Source: Paguma larvata
Taxonomy: Eukaryota; Chordata; Mammalia; Carnivora; Viverridae
Direction of reading: 5' to 3'
Length of the DNA stretch: 64,000 nt
Assembly: GCA_030068075.1 (NCBI GenBank)
Contig: CM057832.1
Location: 77,790,002 to 77,854,001, forward strand
Shown here: positions 11,430 to 22,536 of the stretch, in pieces
Position numbering within the stretch: position 1 is the stretch's first letter
Layout: each line of letters opens with the position of its first letter
Program-made: the position numbers and the translations under genes
Notes under the pieces: generated by a model
Databases searched by the model: none
Told to the model about the DNA's origin: nothing
What the model saw: only the letters and a program-made list of their open reading frames with translations

Positions 11430-12300
11430 TATCTGGCTGACTTAATCAGGACACGTTCGGTTGCAAGGAATAAAACTCTTTTTTTAAGAAAACGAAGGAT
11501 TCATTGCAAGGATACAACAGGGAATTTCAAGGTAATTTACAGACAGGAAATGAAATATGGTTTGTTTTTATGGCCCCAGGACTTGGAAATATTCAGAGCG
11601 CAAACCGTCTCTTTCTCTCTTTTACTTTTACCTTCCAGAGCCTCATCGTATTTGGTGTCTGCTTTTCTTAGTGACCTGTGGACTGTCTTCTGCTGCTGGC
11701 GTGGCCTATCGTGGCTGTCTCCGAATGGCAGCATCCCGTCTCAAATTTCCCATATCTTGTGATCTCAACCTGCCATCCAATTGACCTGGATTCTGTGTAT
11801 CAGTCCCTGCTTTCTCTTGTAAGCAACAGAAACCACCATGGCTAATTTAAGCAGAAAAGGAACTTATTGGAGGATATTGTGTAGCTCTCAGAATTGTTTG
11901 GAAGGGCTGGAAAATGGGCAGGAAAAGAAAACTCCACAGCCAGAACCACAACCACAGACTATACCACAGAACAGGTCCTGTGGGGACTCCACGGCTGGCG
12001 AGCACTAGAACTTACTAATCCTTGGACCACTGATGATGGAGGCACTTGGCTCCTGCTAGCGCTGCTTTCACAGCTACCCACCTTGTTCCTTCTGGAATAA
12101 GATTCACTAGTGTCCCTACATCTGAACATCACTAGCTTCCAATTCAAAGCCCAGGGCAGGTATTTGTGATTGGTCAAGCCTAGGTCATGTGCCCATTCCT
12201 TGCCTGCAAAGGAGGCTGGGAAAGAAGTATTTGGTACTTCTAGGCTTTGTAGTGGAAGGAAGGTTGTTCTTCCCACCATGTCTCATAAAGTGGTACATTA
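11430..12300. mobile_element. Unclassified ancient interspersed repeat, two-part
   Basis: Two segments share a theme. GGTTGCAAGGAATAAAACTC followed by AAGGATTCATTGCAAGGATAC (11460-11515) resembles TAAGCAACAGAAACCACC followed by GGAACTTATTGGAGGATATTG (11820-11880). The right part, GATTGGTCAAGCCTAGGTCA (12170-12190), has a partner near 60260, and the left theme recurs near 21085. This looks like an old dispersed mammalian repeat; I cannot name the family. A 121-codon frame inside it is not convincing as a gene. Confidence 0.45.
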
Positions 12301-12317
12301 AGTTTCTTTCTCTTCTC

Positions 12318-12538
12318 TTTTTTTTAAACATTTTATTTATTCATTTATTTATTTAGAGCGAGCAATGAGTGAGCAGGGGAGGGGCAGAGAGAGAGAGAAG
12401 GAGAGACAAAATTCCAAGCAGGCTCTGCACTGTCAGTGTAGAGCCTGATATGGAGCTTGAACTCATGAACCATGAGATCATGACCTGAGCCAAAGCTAAG
12501 AGTCAGATGCTTAACTGACTAAGCCATGCAGGTGCCCC
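12318..12538 (-). mobile_element. CAN-SINE
   Basis: Reverse copy with a TTTATTTATTTA tail, AAGCAGGCTCTGCACTGTCAG and head complement AAGCCATGCAGGTGCCCC. The head has several substitutions. I see no clear target duplication, so it is probably one of the older copies. Confidence 0.9.
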
Positions 12539-12942
12539 AAAGTGGGAAATTTCTCAAACCGAAGGAGATTTAGATTCTAAGCAGCCCCCCAAAAAACAAA
12601 GCTAAGTGGCGACTACACTCAGTGTCCCTGTTCCTCTCATCTGAATGAATCGTCTATTTTGAGTCAGATATCCATTGCTAGACCAATGACCAATGACCAG
12701 TGAAACCGATGCTTTTATATAGAGGGCTGTACTTTCCCAAACTGTGGTTGGCTCTTTTCTTCTCCAAGAAGTGGGGATGTGTGTGAAATCATGGCTAGGA
12801 AATCATGGGTATCTCTATTTCTGATAATGGTTTTTGATTAATATCCTGAGGTGACTTGTAAAATTCCTTGCTAATTTTCTGTCAGTTGCATTAATATGTT
12901 TATATGCTATTTAGCTTCCCTTAAATAGAAATGGTTACTTTG

Positions 12943-13127
12943 GGGGGCACCTTAGTGGCTCAGCTTGGTGACCAGCTGACTTTAGTTCAGGTCATGTTCT
13001 CATGGTTCATGAGTTTGGACCCTGCATTGGGCTCTTTGCTGTCAATGCGGAGCCTGCTTCAGATCCTCTGTCCCCCTTCCAACTTCTGCCCCTCCACCCT
13101 TCAAAAATTAATAAACACTAAAAAAAA
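12943..13127 (+). mobile_element. CAN-SINE
   Basis: Forward copy with a mutated head (GGGGCACCTTAGTGGCTCAG). It is bracketed by a 16-bp perfect duplication AGAAATGGTTACTTTG at 12927-12942 and 13128-13143, extended by shared G residues. The body is diverged while the duplication is intact. Confidence 0.93.
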
Positions 13128-13439
13128 AGAAATGGTTACTTTGGGGCATTTGGTAGTCTCATGGACTTAGATCTTCCTGTGGAAGATTCAGTTTCTTTTC
13201 CTGCTTTGATAATGGAGAAATTCAAGACTACTCCTTGACTAGAAATTTGGAATTGTAGTTTCTAATATTCACTATATTGTGTCCAGTGAAACAACCCTTT
13301 GGGGCTTTGTTGAAGGCCTGGCAGGTATTATCTTTGAGAACACTTGTAGGTGTGTTAGCTTACTCTCAGGGATAGGTTAAATGTGAAAATGGAAAAATGC
13401 TTTGGAAAAATAAAATACCGCTGAATAATTATTTATTAC

Positions 13440-13510
13440 AATTACTTTTGTTTACTCAAAAAATACATATTGGGTGCCTTTTGTATGCTAGGCACTGTGC
13501 CAGACTTTAT
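13440..13510 (-). mobile_element. L2/MIR 3' end relic
   Basis: GGGTGCCTTTTGTATGCTAGG then CACTGTGCCAGAC is the reverse of the shared L2/MIR 3' core. It is cut off at 13511 by the insertion compound that follows. Confidence 0.5.
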
Positions 13511-13520
13511 TAAAGTTAAT

Positions 13521-13527
13521 CTTCTTT

Positions 13528-13567
<40 letters not shown>

Positions 13568-13598
13568 TTTATTTCTTTATTTTTGAGAAAGAGAGAGA

Positions 13599-13631
<33 letters not shown>

Positions 13632-13795
13632 CACAAGTAGGGGAGGGGCAGAGAGAAAGAGGGAGACACATAATCCAAAGCAGGCTCCAGGCTCTGAGCT
13701 GTCAGTGAGAGCCTGATGCTTGAGCTCACAAAACAGTAGATCATGACCTAAACCAAAGTTAGAAGCTTAATTGACTGAGCCACCCAGGCGCCCCC
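13521..13795 (-). mobile_element. CAN-SINE with (TTTA)n tail and (GA)n stretch
   Basis: Reverse copy. The tail has expanded to about eleven TTTA units (13528-13572) and the GA-rich segment to a long near-pure run (13586-13632). A 10-bp duplication TAAAGTTAAT at 13511-13520 and 13796-13805 bounds it. The right copy is at the same time the left target duplication of the L1 that starts at 13812. Confidence 0.94.
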
Positions 13796-13811
13796 TAAAG
13801 TTAATTTTTCT

Positions 13812-14798
13812 AAAATGGGCAGAGGACCTAAGTAGGTATTTTTCCAAAGAAAATATACAGATGGCCAACAGACGCATGAAAAGATGCTTAACATCACTAA
13901 TTATCAAGGAAATGCAAATCAAAACCACAATGAGATATCACTTCACATCTGTCAGAATGGCTAAAATAAAAAAGACCAGAAGTAACACTTGTTGGTGAGG
14001 ATGTGGACAAAAAGGAGCCCTTGTGTATTGCTGGTGGCAATGTACACTGGTGCAGTCACTGTGGAAAACAGTATACAAGTTCCTCAAAAAATTAAAGTTT
14101 AACTACCATATGATCAATAATTCCACTACTGGGTACTTACCCAAAGAAAACAAAAACACTAATTTGAAAAGATAGATGTGGTCCTATGTTCATGGCAGCA
14201 TTACTTATAACAGCCAAGGTATGGAAGCAACCTAAGTGCCCATCAATAGATGAACGGCTAAGGAAGATATGGATACACGTGCACACACACACGCATACAT
14301 ACACAAACACACACACCCATGCAGGAGTATTATGCAGCTACAAAGGGGAGGAGATCATGCCATTGCGACAACGTGGATGGACCTAGGTGGTATTATGCCA
14401 AGTGAAATTGGTCAGAGTGAAAAAGGCAAATATCATACGATTCTATTCATATATGGAATCTAAAAGAACAAGTGAATAAACAGACAAAAAGAATCAGACC
14501 TATACATACAGAGAACAATTGATAGTCACCTGAGGGGAGGTGGTGGGGGATGGGCAAAATGGGTGAAGGGGAGTGGGAGATACAGCTTCCAGTTATGGAA
14601 TGAATAAACCATGGGAACAAAAGGCACAGTGTAGGGAATATAGTCATAAAATATCATTAGTAGTGTCTTATGGAGACAGATGGTAGTTATACTTGTGGTG
14701 AGGATATTATAGTGTATAGAGAAGTTGAATCACTGTGTTGTACACATGAAACTAATGTAATATTGTGCGTCCACTATACTGAAAATAAAAAAAAATTA
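13812..14798 (+). mobile_element. L1 3' end (ORF2 C-terminus plus 3'UTR)
   Basis: Sense L1 from near the ORF2 3' region (GGGCAGAGGACCTAAGTAGG, ATGCAAATCAAAACCACAATG, GGAAAACAGTATACAAGTTCC) through the 3'UTR to an A-rich end. It is 5'-truncated. A readable frame at 13861-13985 contains MANRRMKR and MRYHF, as in the ORF2 C-terminal region, but later frames are broken. A 16-bp target duplication, TAAAGTTAATTTTTCT (13796-13811) and TAAAGTTAGTTTTTCT (15024-15039), has one mismatch. The A-tail was later hit by a SINE. Confidence 0.93.
14281..14318. repeat. Interrupted (CA)n within L1
   Basis: A CA-rich tract with GCATACATA interruptions, between GGATACACGTG and CATGCAGGAGTATTATGC. It lies at the L1 position where the unexpanded sequence reads about TATACACAATGG (compare 36414-36425). 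Confidence 0.85.
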
Positions 14799-14799
14799 A

Positions 14800-15022
14800 A
14801 GGTGCCTGGGTGGCTCAGTCGGTTAAGTGGCCGACTTCAGCTTAGGTCATGATCTCATGGTTCATGAATTTGAGCCCTACATCGGGCTCTGTGCTGACAG
14901 CTCAGAGCCTGGAGCCTGCTTCGGATTCTGTGTCTCCCTCTCTCTCTGCCCCCCTCCCCCACACACACATTCTGTCTCTCTGTCTCTTAAAAAGAAATGA
15001 ACATTAAAAAAAATAAAAAAAA
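14800..15022 (+). mobile_element. CAN-SINE in the L1 A-tail
   Basis: Forward full-length copy starting GGTGCCTGGGTGGCTCAG. The phrase AAAAAATTAAAG is found on both sides (about 14789-14801 and 15016-15028). The SINE therefore integrated into the poly(A) of the preceding L1, a favoured T-rich nick site for the L1 endonuclease. Confidence 0.92.
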
Positions 15023-15039
15023 TTAAAGTTAGTTTTTCT

Positions 15040-15586
15040 TTTATTTTGAGGATCAATACTCATGGTAAATTGAAATAAAAGAAATTTGTTTCAACTGTAG
15101 CCAGATAAATAACCAGTAAGAGCATATATAGCTGTGCATAGTAAAAGGCATATATAGCTTTTTGTTTCAATATTTTAATAATTTGGGTATCTGGGATTCA
15201 AGTGTGGGGAGACTGGATACTTAGCTCAATATCACGGTCCCCTCTCGAGAGAGTGTAAAATTTTTTTTCATTTAATAAAGAATTCTAAAACTCTGGAGTT
15301 TTTGTTTGGGGGCGTGAATTTTAAGAAGTACAACTGGGTATTTGTTTTGAATGAGGTAAATGGTGCCAGGAGCAACAATTATCATTACTGTTTACTGTTA
15401 CCTGAGCTTTACAGGAGGAACAAGGAAAGCTCATAGAAAATACCAAAGATGATAAGTAATAAAAGGAGTCTATAAGAAGCAAAACACAAGCAAGAATGAA
15501 TATTCTATGAAAACTCCATCACATTGAGGAGCAAATGTAGTAGAAAGGTTTTCTCGATTACATACAGTCAGATTTCAAACGTATAA
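15040..15586. other. No recognised feature
   Basis: AT-rich, no named repeat or coding frame. Confidence 0.5.
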
Positions 15587-15793
15587 GTGGCACCTGGGTG
15601 GTTTAGCTGGTTTAGCGTCCCCCTTCAGTTCAGGTCATGATCTCGCAGTTTATGGGTTCGAGCCCCATTTCAGGCTCCCCGCTGACTGTGGAGCCTGCTT
15701 GGGATTCTCTTTCTCTCACTCTATCTGCCCTTCTCTGACTTACGCTTTCTCAATCTCTCAAAATAGATAAACCTTAAAAAATTTTTTTTAAAA
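15587..15793 (+). mobile_element. CAN-SINE, diverged
   Basis: Head AGTGGCACCTGGGTGGTTTAG, body GGAGCCTGCTTGGGATTCTC, tail AGATAAACCTTAAAAAA. The middle shows loss of the GACAGCTCAGAGCCTG block. No clear target duplication. Confidence 0.88.
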
Positions 15794-16395
15794 GCATGAG
15801 GCTGTTGTATGGAAATAGTAACAATATTTGGACTTTGGAAGGAAAATGTGGAACATGGGCAAATATTAAAAGAATATCAGTGATTTACTCCATCGTCACT
15901 TATTTTACAAATCCCCCTTACAATCCACATCCACATCCATGTCTAATCTGTTTTGAAGGTCTGTTGTGTCCCAGAAAGACGTTGTAGTTGTGTTTCCAAA
16001 GTAATGACACGATTATGTCATAACCCAGAGTGATGCAGCCGTTTTGTTTGACAACGAAGTCCTATGTGAGATGTAGCAAAATAAACCATGCTCTTTGATA
16101 GCATTTTCAGAAAGGAGAAACATGACAACATCTGAAGTAGTAATTTGTATACGCAGTAGGATTAAGACAAACCACTATAAAACAATCTCCTTAGGCTTCA
16201 GGGGACTGGGTTTTCTTTCAAGGGGTCAAGACACGTAGAGCAGCAGGCATGACTGTACCTTGGACCCACGTGTTGAAACAGTCCAGTGGAATAAGAGTCT
16301 CCTGCAGCCACTCCTGTTCAACAAGAGCGTGGGTGGACAAAACCCTCTTTATGCTGAAGATCAAAATCAAGCCAACTTACCATCCAACTGAATTC
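15794..16395. other. No recognised feature
   Basis: No repeat or coding signal that I can name. Confidence 0.5.
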
Positions 16396-16402
16396 TCTAA
16401 AG

Positions 16403-16741
16403 TTAAGAGTAGGCCAACTTTCTATAAAGGACCAGATAGTGAATACTTTTGGCTTTATGGGTACCGCGGTCTCTTTCACAACTACCCATCTCTGCCGTTA
16501 GAACATAGGAGCATCCATAGACCATGTGTAGGTGAGTATGTGTAGCCGAGTGCCTGTAAAGTTTTATTTATGGGCACCGTGGTTTGAATTTCATATAACG
16601 TCCTGTGTCATAAAACATTATTCTTCTTTTGATTTTTTTTTCAGCCATCAAAAAATGTAAAGACCATTCCCAGGTTTGTGGGCCATACAGAAACAGGTGG
16701 CAGGTCAGATCTGGTCCATGGGCTATAATTTACCAGCCCTG
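16403..16741. mobile_element. hAT-Charlie-type MITE (nonautonomous DNA transposon)
   Basis: TCTATAAAGGACCAGATAGTG, then TTTTGGCTTTATGGGTACCG and, at the other end, GTGGCAGGTCAGATCTGGTCC, match a common mammalian MER element with ends near CAGGGGTCGGCAAACT. The two ends (AGTAGGCCAACTTTC and TAATTTACCAGCCCTG) are imperfect inverted repeats. Flanking 8-mers CTCTAAAG (16395-16402) and CCTTAAAG (16742-16749) match at 6 of 8, as expected for a hAT target duplication. It has no transposase. I do not assign an exact MER number. Confidence 0.72.
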
Positions 16742-16749
16742 CCTTAAAG

Positions 16750-17743
16750 AATGTATTAGCATTTTCCTTCTCTCAGAGCTTCTAAACTAATGAGGCTTAA
16801 ATGCATTTTCAGGAGGCCCAGCACATTCCTTATTGTGCCACGGCTTTGTTTTAAAATATTGTGGTCTGACCTCTCACGTCCCGCTTCCCTGTCCAGCTGC
16901 TGATATCTTTAATTTATAACGTCCAGAATGTGAAATGTAGGGAGGACTGGTCAGGGTTTATAGATTCGATGTATAACTACTCTCTTCCACATTATTTAAT
17001 TCATCTTTTCTTTCCCCAATTTCGTAACATAATTCCTAATCCCTTGTCCTTCACTCTTCCCTCCAAATCTAATTTGTATGTGACATATATAATCTTCTTT
17101 AGCAAAGATATTTGCTGTGACTCAAACAATCCCTCCATTCGCTCTTGGTTTCTTACTCTTGAAATGAGAGAGCACGAATTTTAGTCTGGATGAATAAGAG
17201 AAAAAAAAAAAGTAAATGGAGTTGAACACCAGCCAAAATACAGGCTTTGCATAAGATGCCCAACTAATTTCCCTCAGCTTTGTCCGCTCTATTAATTTTC
17301 TGCCAGTTGCTTATTTTCTCACAAATCTTATACATCTTCTGGTTGCAAAAGCAATACCAGCAAAAGCTCATATTTGAGCCAGATAAGCAGGGAGAACTCA
17401 GCCATTCTTACTATTATAATAAAAAAGCATTTCTTAATTCAATTTAACCAATCATAAGGGCGTGGGCATGTGTTTTTCCATAGACAGTACTGTGTAGAAG
17501 GGGGGATGCTCAAAGCCCATACGGTAGAGTATACACCCTCAGGGAACTTGCAGTTACAGAGTCTACTTTAAATATATTTATTATAAGATAAATATATAAA
17601 TATTAATTAAATTTAAGATAAATTTTAAATAAATTTAAAATTAAATATAAAAATATATTTAAATATAAGTATACAACAATTAATATGCCATCCAAGCTGA
17701 GCAAGAGGGCAGCAGTGTTGGAAAACCAAAATATTCTGTATGG
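16750..17743. other. No named feature; AT-only stretch at 17568-17690
   Basis: 17568-17690 is almost pure A/T built of AAATATA- and TTTAAA-like words with partial self-complementarity. The rest shows no repeat family. Confidence 0.5.
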
Positions 17744-17759
17744 CTTCTTTACCTTACTT

Positions 17760-17980
17760 TTTTTTAAAAATATTTTTAATGTTTTTATTTATTTTTGAGA
17801 CATAGAGACAGAGCGTGAGCAGGAGAAGGGCAGAGAGAGAGGAAGACACAGAATCCGAAGCAGGCTCCAGGCTCTGAGCTGTCAGCACAGAGCCCGATGT
17901 GGGGCTTAAACTCACAGAGTGCAAGATCATGACCTGAGCCGAAGTTGGCCACTTAACCCACTGAGCCACCCAGGCGCCCC
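17760..17980 (-). mobile_element. CAN-SINE
   Basis: Reverse copy close to consensus (AGAATCCGAAGCAGGCTCCAG, GAGCCACCCAGGCGCCCC). A perfect 16-bp duplication CTTCTTTACCTTACTT lies at 17744-17759 and 17981-17996. Few changes, so relatively young. Confidence 0.95.
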
Positions 17981-17996
17981 CTTCTTTACCTTACTT

Positions 17997-19699
17997 CTTC
18001 CAGGACTGTACCTTTAAGGAACTTTTAGTCCCTCTGATGTTTTTCTTAGCCTCTTGGGTAGCTGAAGGATTTCTCCGACATGCTATCTTTTGTAATTCTA
18101 CCTTTACATCGTCATGGCTTGGTGCTACACCTGGCCGAGAACATGTTAGATCCTAGCACAGAAGATTTCTGCTAGCCCGAGCTACCCGACTGTGCAGTGC
18201 CCCACACCTGAGAGTGCCTGGCTGTCTATCCTCTGTTGTTTCTAGCTGAGAGCCCTGAATGTCATGTTACTTGTCCGGAGGAAATGTCTTCTGTCCATTT
18301 TTTGTTACTCTCTGCTGCAAGGCACTGCCGTCTCCACTCAGTTTCTTATGAGCTAGAGAACAGACTCTAACATTTTAATTTCATGTTTATTGCAGTCCTG
18401 TTCTCCACCTCAGGACTCAGGACCTGAACCTTGAAGACTATGCTGTGAATAATTTGAGGGCCAGACACCGAAATATAATCATCTCTTTCCTAAGAACCCA
18501 ATGATCTGGAACCAAACATATGTACCTCGATTCTCTCTTCTCTCAGCATGAATTTTTCCCCTAAACTTTCTTGGCCACTCATTCATTTAGATCCTAGCCC
18601 AGGCAAATCCCTAAGACCCAGTGACATGCTCATTGGCCACACACAGCTTGGATTTCCATTCTGGGGGCTCCACAAGCAAACATAATTAACGGGCAGAGTA
18701 AGTCACACAAATGAAGTAGATAAGTAGATAAAGATTATGTTTGAACTATAGTTGTCAGAGGAAGAGTCTATTGGGAGCTAAAATTTGAGCTAGATATTGA
18801 ATGAACAAAAATTTAGACGAAGAAATCAGTGTGAAAGGCATTCCTTATATATTGTTAATCAGTACTTTTGGGGGGGGGCCACATATCAGAGTGTCTCCTC
18901 TGCTCTGTACCATGTTTCAGTTATATCCGCACAAGATGTGAGCAAATTTGTGTGCAAGGAAGGCTTTATAGAAGAGAGGAGACTTCAGAAGTTTCTGATC
19001 ACTTCCCTGAAGGTTTAAGAGGCTCTGACCAATATTAATTCATAAGATTTGTTAGGATAAAATTTCTTGGAATATCACCAAGATGAAACCCAGGGTGAAA
19101 TGTGGGGTTTCTTTTTGTATTTGCTTTCACAGCTTTTCCTTTGAATCTCTAAGAGGTTGATTTTTGACTGAAAAACAAGACTTGTTTCTGTGGTAAACCA
19201 CCAAAAATGACAAAAAAAAAAACCACACAACTTGTCAAATTCTCATGATTTTCATGGTTTTGTTTGTGTTGAGCCAAAGACAGTGAAGGGAAAATGGTTA
19301 AATGCGGCAGAAAAAAATTACTAGGATTGAAAACCATAAATTAATTGTGAGGTTGTAATAGGTCTTAAGGGCACATGATTCAAATTCTTCTTTCTCTTTA
19401 TAGATTGTTTTTGTTTAACAGTAGAGGGTACTCATCACACACAGTTTCTAGGGCTGATGGACCCAGACACGGTAGACTGGTGTCTTGTACGATCCTGTTT
19501 GTATAATTCTCCTTTTCTCCTCTACATTAGCATTTTCACCACAAACAAGGTCAAGGCCAAGGAATACTGTTATCAAATCCTTCAAAAATTTGATCATGGA
19601 TATATTTAAGAGGAAGTTTGAAGTGAAACCTGGCAATAGGTCTATGGATTTCTTTTGTTCAAGTGACTCAAGAGAAGAAGTGGAGAATAATCAACGGAC
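17997..19699. other. No recognised feature
   Basis: About 1.7 kb with no young insertion and no coding frame of note. A run of nine G at 18869-18877 is the only compositional oddity. Confidence 0.45.
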
Positions 19700-19830
19700 T
19701 CCAAGGTTTAGAGTCACAGTGCTGGTTTTCGAAGCCCAGGTTGGCCACTTAGTGACTATAGACCTGAGTCAAATTACTATCTCTGAGGCAAAATTTTTTT
19801 TCCAGGAGGAATAGGGATAATTACAGAAAT
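19700..19830 (+). mobile_element. MIR relic
   Basis: AGAGTCACAGTGCTGG, TTCGAAGCCCAGGTTGGCCA and GACCTGAGTCAAATTACT follow the forward MIR sequence (GAGTCAGACTGCCTGGGTTCGA...). Confidence 0.6.
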
Positions 19831-19854
19831 TATGAGATTTTAGTAAGATAACAT

Positions 19855-19980
19855 TTCTTGAGGGTGAGGGACTTTGTTTTTTTCTTTCTTGTAAACCCTA
19901 AAAGCTAGAACAATGTTCAGCACATAATAACTGCTTATTTAATATTTGTTAAAATATGAATTAATGAATATTAAAGTGAA
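19855..19980 (+). mobile_element. L2 LINE 3' end relic
   Basis: GAGGGTGAGGGACTTTGTTTT, AAAGCTAGAACAATGTTCAGC and TAATATTTGTTAAAATATGAA follow the L2 3' terminus (GAGGGCAGGGA... ending AATATTTGTTGAATGAATG). Confidence 0.6.
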
Positions 19981-20004
19981 AGTGACCTGCACATTGAAAG
20001 TGTC

Positions 20005-20415
20005 CATATTAGTCAAGGTTTTCCGGTGAGAGGAGAGAGAGAGAGAGAGGGAGGGAGATTCATTTTAAGGAATTGGTTGACATGATTATGTAGCTCAGCA
20101 AATCCAAAATTTGCAACATAGGCCAGCAGTCTGGAGACCCAGGAAATAGCCAGTATTGATTGCAGTTTAAATCTGAAGGCTGTAAGCTGGCAGAATTCCC
20201 CTCTTGCTTGAGAGAAGTCAGTCTTTTACTCCATTCGGCCTTCAGCTGATTGAATGAGACCCACCACACTATGGAAGGCAATGTGCTTTATTCAAAGTCT
20301 GTTGATTTCAATGTTAAATCTCATCCAAAAACATCCTTGCAGAGACATTTAGAATAATATTTGACCAAATATCTGGGCACTGTGGCTCGCCCAAGTTGAC
20401 ACATAAAGTTACCCA
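20005..20415. mobile_element. Ancient interspersed repeat, family not named
   Basis: TATTAGTCAAGGTTTTCC, GATTCATTTTAAGGAATTGG, CTGGAGACCCAGGAAATAGCC, CATCCAAAAACATCCTTGC and AGTTGACACATAAAG form a set I recognise from a widespread old mammalian repeat that begins about TATTAGGGTTCTCCAGAGAA. The family name escapes me. A short (GA)n run at 20033-20050 lies near its start. Confidence 0.6.
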
Positions 20416-20745
20416 TTTTAGTGTCTAATAAGTGTGAATTCATACATTCGTCTTATCCCTAACGAGGCAATGGATTATTATAGAATCATCAATTCCCAGA
20501 GGATAAACCCAGACTAAATTTGTATAGCTAACCTTTTTCTTGTAGAAGCATATAGAGAAACAAAAATAGAGCATATCTTTATTGATGTGCTAATATCTTA
20601 TTTCTTATAGATTTTTTTCCCCTCAGCAATGAAAATACACAGTTGAGCTATATTTGGGGGACTTTGCATACTCTTTTCCCATAAGTAAATTTCTTTCTTC
20701 TGTCTTCTGTGGAGGCACCTTCATCTTCTTAATACTTTCTTTTTT

Positions 20746-20960
20746 GGGGGTGCCTGGGTGGCTCAGTTGGCCAAGTGTCCAACTTTGGCTCAGGTCATGA
20801 TCTCACGGTTTGTGGATTTGAGCCCTGTGTCAAGCTCTGTGCTGACAGCTCAGAGCCTGGAGCCTGCTTCAGATTCTGTGTCTCCCTCTCTCTCTGCCCC
20901 TCTCTTGCTCGTGGTCTGTCTGTCTGTCTCTCTCAGACTAAATATTAAAAAAAATTAAAA
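20746..20960 (+). mobile_element. CAN-SINE
   Basis: Forward copy with GGGGTGCCTGGGTGGCTCAG head and a GTCTGTCTGTCTGTC stretch near its end. AATACTTTCT occurs at 20731-20740 and 20961-20970, and the match continues imperfectly for about 4 bp. Confidence 0.93.
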
Positions 20961-21074
20961 AATACTTTCTGTTTCTAGTAGGGTGCTAATCATGGAAGAC
21001 ACAATCAGGTCATCGATACTACCAGACTTAGAAATACAGGCTTCTTTCTCGTGTTGCCATCTATGTTCCCTTTA

Positions 21075-21185
21075 GTTTCTTTTGGCTGCAAGAAGCAGAG
21101 GCCTACTTATACTTATTCATGTGAAAGCATATAATAAGGATTCAGGAATATGTTGTAAGAATCTAAGGGCACGTGTCCTCAGCCA
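21075..21185. mobile_element. Fragment of the ancient repeat seen at 11430-12300
   Basis: TTTTGGCTGCAAGAAGCAGAG and AATAAGGATTCAGGAATATG parallel the theme at 11455-11515 and 11820-11880. Short and weak. Confidence 0.35.
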
Positions 21186-21255
21186 GTTTGTAGGGTACCT
21201 GGAAAATGTTAAAGAATACAAGTTGCTCTCGCAATTTCTCAAGCGTTACCTAGCA

Positions 21256-21737
21256 CCTTAGTTTCCTAGGGACGCTGTAACAAAGTACTGCAAATATAGT
21301 GGCTTTAAAGAGACCCAGGATTATATCTTCTTGAATTCTGGAGACTAGGAGTCTGAAGTCAAAGTGTTGGCAGAGCCGTGTTTCCTCTTCCTCTGAAGGA
21401 TTTAGGAGAGGATGGTTTTTTGTTGTTGTTGTTATTGTTGTTGTTGTTTGCTGCTTCTGACTTCTGGTGGCAAATTTGGGCTCTCCTTGGCTTATGGCAG
21501 CACAACCCTGCCTCTGCTTTCACATGGCCTTCTTCCCTGTGTTTTTTTGTGTGTCCAACTTTACCTCTTCTTATAAGAATACCGGGCATTAGATTAGGAT
21601 TCGTCCTAATCCACTGTGATTTCATCTTAACTTGATTACTCCTGTAAAGACCCTGTTTTCAAATGAGGTCACATTGGGAGGTACTAGAGGTTAGGATTTG
21701 AACATATCGTGTGGGGGTACACCAGTTAACCCACAAC
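21256..21737 (-). mobile_element. MLT1-type LTR
   Basis: CTTAGTTTCCTAGGGACGCTG, CTTCTGACTTCTGGTGGCAA, TTCACATGGCCTTCTTCCC, CATCTTAACTTGATTACTCC and AACATATCGTGTGGGGGTAC are the reverse complement, in order, of an MLT1A/B-like LTR. A (GTT)n run has grown at 21421-21449. Beyond the right end, AACCCACAACATTTGATATC has a near-copy at 22266-22285. Confidence 0.85.
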
Positions 21738-21814
21738 ATTTGATATCTCATCCTTGTTCAGGGTCAGTCTTATATGCACTTGATGACTGAGTAGCCCCTA
21801 AAACTAGAAACCAG

Positions 21815-22262
21815 AAAGATATAGAAATAGCCAAGACTATTCTAAAATTCATATGGAAATACAGAGGAACTAGAATAGTTAAATTTATTTTGAAAGATAA
21901 GAACAGTTTGGGGGTAATCATCCTATTTTATGTCAAAACCTATTATAAAACTATAGTAATCAAGATTGCATGGTATGGGCACAGGGATAGAGTCTTAGAA
22001 CGATAGAAAGAAACAGAGAACCTAGAAGTATACCCAATTAAATATGCCCAACTGATCTTTGACAAGTATGCAGAACCAATTCAGTGGGGAAATGATAGTC
22101 TTTTCAACAAATGGTGTTAGAACAAGTGGGTGTCCATAGGTGTGAGTGCACACACACACACACACACATAAAAGAAAAGAAAAAGAAGGGAAGAAACTCA
22201 ATCTAAGCCTTACATGTTATACTAAAATTAACTCAAAATATATCATAGATTAAATGTACACC
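21815..22262 (+). mobile_element. Old L1 ORF2 fragment, sense
   Basis: AAATAGCCAAGACTATTCT, TTCATATGGAAATACAGAGG, CAACTGATCTTTGACAAG and TCTTTTCAACAAATGGTG are L1 ORF2 signatures. The segment ends at ATAGATTAAATGTACA, where the next ORF2 piece should follow but is instead found inverted at 22788-22878. A (CA)n run lies at 22150-22169. Confidence 0.85.
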
Positions 22263-22331
22263 ATTCAACCCACAGCATTTGGTATCTTATACTTCTTCTC
22301 ACAGCATTCCCATTCTGTTGTCTTTCTTTCT

Positions 22332-22365
22332 GTTTTTTTTTTATTAAAGTTTATTTATTTACCTT

Positions 22366-22409
<44 letters not shown>

Positions 22410-22536
22410 CTCAAGCAGACTCTGTGCTGTCAGCGTGGAGCCTGGCATGGGGCTTGATCCCACAACCGCAAGACCATGACCTGAACTGAAATCAAAAGGT
22501 GAATGCTTAACCAACTGAGCTACCCAGGAACCCCCC
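22332..22536 (-). mobile_element. CAN-SINE, first of a tandem pair
   Basis: Reverse copy with a long (GA)n stretch, ATCTCAAGCAGACTCTGTGC and head complement GAGCTACCCAGGAACCCC. It adjoins the next SINE with no spacer. No separate target duplication is visible. Confidence 0.9.

Noticed and set aside
11397..11762. 121-codon frame on the plus strand
   Set aside because: It lies in the unclassified ancient repeat and has no recognisable domain.
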